From positions 434,001-498,000 of the forward strand of contig OZ253586.1 of assembly GCA_965263155.1 (NCBI GenBank): DNA of 64,000 bases. The letters are read 5' to 3'. The stretch comes from JAAXIE01 sp965263155 (lineage in GTDB: Bacteria; Chloroflexota; Dehalococcoidia; Lucifugimonadales; JAAXIE01). Shown here one piece after another: positions 62,301 through 64,000 of this stretch. The notes below the pieces were generated by a model. The model had not been told where the DNA came from. It did not search any database and was given only the letters and a program-made list of their open reading frames with translations. The translations under genes and the position numbers were made by a program. Positions within the stretch are counted from its first letter, which is position 1, and each line of letters opens with the position of its first letter.

Positions 62301-63338
62301 CTACCAGTCGGGCTGGTAGTCCTCGACGCCGTTGTTGGTCAGGCGCTTCTGATTCGTGCCGTCGGGGTCCATAGCAAAAATCTCGCCCTCCATGTACAGG
62401 TAGGAGACGAAAGCGATTCGCTTGCCATCGGGTGACCACACTGGCGAGGACTCCTCCACGTTGTTCTTGGTGAGCGGTTCTTGACCACTTCCGTCGGCCT
62501 TCATCACGAATATCTCGGCGTCCCCATCGGTGGAGGAGACGTAGCATATCTGCTTGCCATCAGGTGACCACTTGGGGTCGTAGTTGTCGCCCGCATTCTG
62601 GGTTAAGGCTTTGCGCTCGCTGCCGTCGCCGTTCATCACGAATATATCCTGCTGATCGTCTTCACCTGTGGAGACGAAGACAATCTGGTCGCCCTTGGGC
62701 GACCACTGCGGAGAATGGTCCGCGGACTCAGTCAGCCGTTGCACGTTGACCCCATCCGGATTGCGCAGCACGATGCCCGGCGGGTCGGCGACGGTGAAAA
62801 GCAGCGACGCTCCGTCGGCCGACCAATCGCCTAAGATCACGCCTTTGGCATCGTAGGTCACGCGGCGCTCGTCTGAACCGTCGACGCTGAGGTGCCATAT
62901 CTCCGGTTCACCGGTGCGGTCTGACACCAATGCAATACGCTGGCTATCAGGCGACCACACATGCTGCCCGTTGAGGCCGGGAGAGCCGGCTATCTTGGCC
63001 TGCATGGTCCCGTCCTCCTGGATACGGATGATGTCTGAGTCTGTGTCAGAAGTCTGGGACACGAAGGCGATCCAGCGGTTGTTCGGCGACCGGATGGGGC
63101 GCGACTCGCTTGCCTCAGTGGTCGACAGTCGTAACTGTTCCGAGCCGTCGGGCTGCATCACGTAGACTTCGGGGTTGCCATCGCGCTCGGAGATAAACGT
63201 AATGACCCCATTGCCTGAGCCACACGCTAGGGTCAACGTGACCAACATCATAGGAAAGACCGCGAACAGGAGTGTTGGGGCCCTCCCGGCGGCCGCGAAG
63301 AGGCGCGCCGCTTGCCCCTTTCCCACACCCAACTTCAT
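62301..63338 (-). CDS. TolB-like PD40 beta-propeller lipoprotein
   Basis: The 345-residue protein has a lipoprotein signal ending TLTLAC and repeated WD40-like/PD40 blades, each with a WSPDGKRIAF-type core (WSPDSQRIALVSDRTGEPEIW, WSPKGDQIVFVST, WSPDGKQICYVSS). The propeller should bind protein at the cell surface; no tolA/pal genes are near. ATG 63338 has no ribosome site, but a TGTTATACT extended -10 ends 7 nt before it, so the mRNA may be leaderless. Confidence 0.85.
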   Translation of the reverse strand: MKLGVGKGQAARLFAAAGRAPTLLFAVFPMMLVTLTLACGSGNGVITFISERDGNPEVYVMQPDGSEQLRLSTTEASESRPIRSPNNRWIAFVSQTSDTDSDIIRIQEDGTMQAKIAGSPGLNGQHVWSPDSQRIALVSDRTGEPEIWHLSVDGSDERRVTYDAKGVILGDWSADGASLLFTVADPPGIVLRNPDGVNVQRLTESADHSPQWSPKGDQIVFVSTGEDDQQDIFVMNGDGSERKALTQNAGDNYDPKWSPDGKQICYVSSTDGDAEIFVMKADGSGQEPLTKNNVEESSPVWSPDGKRIAFVSYLYMEGEIFAMDPDGTNQKRLTNNGVEDYQPDW

Positions 63339-63447
63339 GGGGGTGAGTATAACAAGGCCCTGCGACGGCTCAGGCACCGGTTGGGCTGCCAGTTCCGGGC
63401 AGTTCAGGGTATAATCGCCGAGGTTTCTGCCAAGGGAGGGGCAAGGC
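63339..63447. promoter_or_regulatory. divergent promoter region
   Basis: On the minus strand TATACT, preceded by TG (extended -10), lies 7 nt before the propeller gene ATG. On the plus strand TATAAT at 63410-63415 lies 33 nt before the flavin monooxygenase gene. Neither has a good -35 at 17 nt. Confidence 0.5.
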
Positions 63448-64000
63448 ATGATTGACAAGTTTTCCGTGTTGTACGTTGGCCAGATTGAGCTGGACAACAT
63501 TGGCCTAGAGGGCACTCCGGCCGACGAGAGGCGCTATCCCAACGAGCGGCTCACCGAGGGGCTGGCCAACTCGGAGCGGTTGGCGGTGCTGCTGGACGAG
63601 TTGGGCTTCTACGCCATGTGGACAGCCGAACACCACTTTCAACGGGAAGGCTACGAGTGCCTGCCCAACCTGATACTGCTGGGCACTCATCTGGCGGGCA
63701 AGACCAAGAACCTGAAGTTCGGCTGCGCCTTCAACATCGCCCCCATGTGGCACCCCCTGCGTCTAGCGGAAGACTACGCCATGGCCGACTTTCTCACCGG
63801 CGGGCGCATTATCTTCGGGGTGGGTCGTGGTTATCACAGCCGCGAGGTGGAGACATTCGGCGCACCCGTCATCGACAACGACGCCAACCGCGAACTGTTC
63901 GAAGAGCAGATGGAGATCATCTTCAAAGCCTTCAACGAGGAGTCCTTCAGCCATCAGGGGAAGCACTACCAACTCCCAGCGCAGGTCCCGTACCGTGGCT
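63448..64000 (+). CDS. LLM-class flavin-dependent oxidoreductase, 5' part (runs off window)
   Basis: From ATG 63448 (GGGAGGGG upstream) the frame is open to the window end. It reads as a bacterial-luciferase-like monooxygenase: LLDELGFYAMWTAEHHF near residue 48, LLGTHLAGKTKNLKFGCAFN near 75, and FLTGGRIIFGVGRGYHSREVETFG near 117. The family uses FMN or F420 to oxygenate organic molecules; expanded sets are typical of SAR202. The substrate is unknown, and the C-terminal half is missing. Confidence 0.9.
   Translation, partial: MIDKFSVLYVGQIELDNIGLEGTPADERRYPNERLTEGLANSERLAVLLDELGFYAMWTAEHHFQREGYECLPNLILLGTHLAGKTKNLKFGCAFNIAPMWHPLRLAEDYAMADFLTGGRIIFGVGRGYHSREVETFGAPVIDNDANRELFEEQMEIIFKAFNEESFSHQGKHYQLPAQVPYRG

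Overview
The window reads as a 64 kb piece of a free-living, probably aquatic bacterium of the Chloroflexota, most likely a Dehalococcoidia/SAR202-type lineage. This is inferred from gene content: a luciferase-like flavin monooxygenase, paired DUF1800/DUF1501 genes with an NHL propeller, a CoxS/CoxM pair, a deazaflavin-type reductase, many lipoproteins with Pro/Thr-rich spacers, and no LPS genes. There is no rRNA gene, convincing tRNA, CRISPR array or intact mobile element.

Layout. 1-2.5 kb: the 5' part of an alpha/beta hydrolase, then about 2 kb of apparently decayed DNA. 2.5-11.6 kb: a CDGSH/4Fe-4S protein, asnS-glnS, a UGA-containing peroxiredoxin-like gene on the opposite strand, a gamma-glutamyltransferase, and a MetE-like plus nucleoside deaminase pair. 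11.6-16 kb: NHL propeller, DUF1501, DUF1800 and a small membrane protein, all on the minus strand. 16-25.5 kb: a second UGA-containing thioredoxin-fold lipoprotein, an MFS carrier, a complete Aap-type amino-acid ABC transporter and a SulP transporter. 25.5-33.8 kb: an acyl-CoA ligase/ACP/acyltransferase fusion, an MBL hydrolase, a copper-type cluster (His-rich proteins, CopC-CopD-cytochrome fusion), a cytochrome c lipoprotein and a methyltransferase. 33.8-37 kb: small unknown genes, dispersed intergenic repeats, an SDR and terminator hairpins. 37-48.9 kb: a VWA lipoprotein, an oligopeptide-binding protein with a HELAH lipoprotein, a frameshifted Ddn-type gene, a TPP enzyme, PepC and a wrecked second oligopeptide-binding gene. 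49-57 kb: a CBS-domain antiporter, a broken TRAP binding protein next to a frameshifted serine recombinase, a collagen-like lipoprotein and tiny membrane proteins. 57-64 kb: coxS-coxM without coxL, an NrtS-like protein, the cmk-plsC-MFS operon, a TolB-like propeller lipoprotein and the start of a flavin monooxygenase.

The most striking observation is two unrelated thioredoxin-fold genes, about 9.7 kb apart, that each carry an in-frame TGA exactly where the catalytic cysteine of a CxxC site should be (UxxC). In both, the frame stays open to a normal family C-terminus. The second has a perfect 7-bp hairpin with a GG-initiated 5-nt loop 13 nt after the TGA, which is the geometry of a bacterial SECIS. 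Ordinary gene calling would truncate or lose both; they are best read as selenoproteins.

Several other genes are truly broken or may contain sequencing errors: the two binding-protein pseudogenes, the recombinase, the Ddn-type gene and the CopC-CopD fusion with an amber codon. These differ from the TGA genes in having frameshifts, TAA or TAG at non-catalytic positions.
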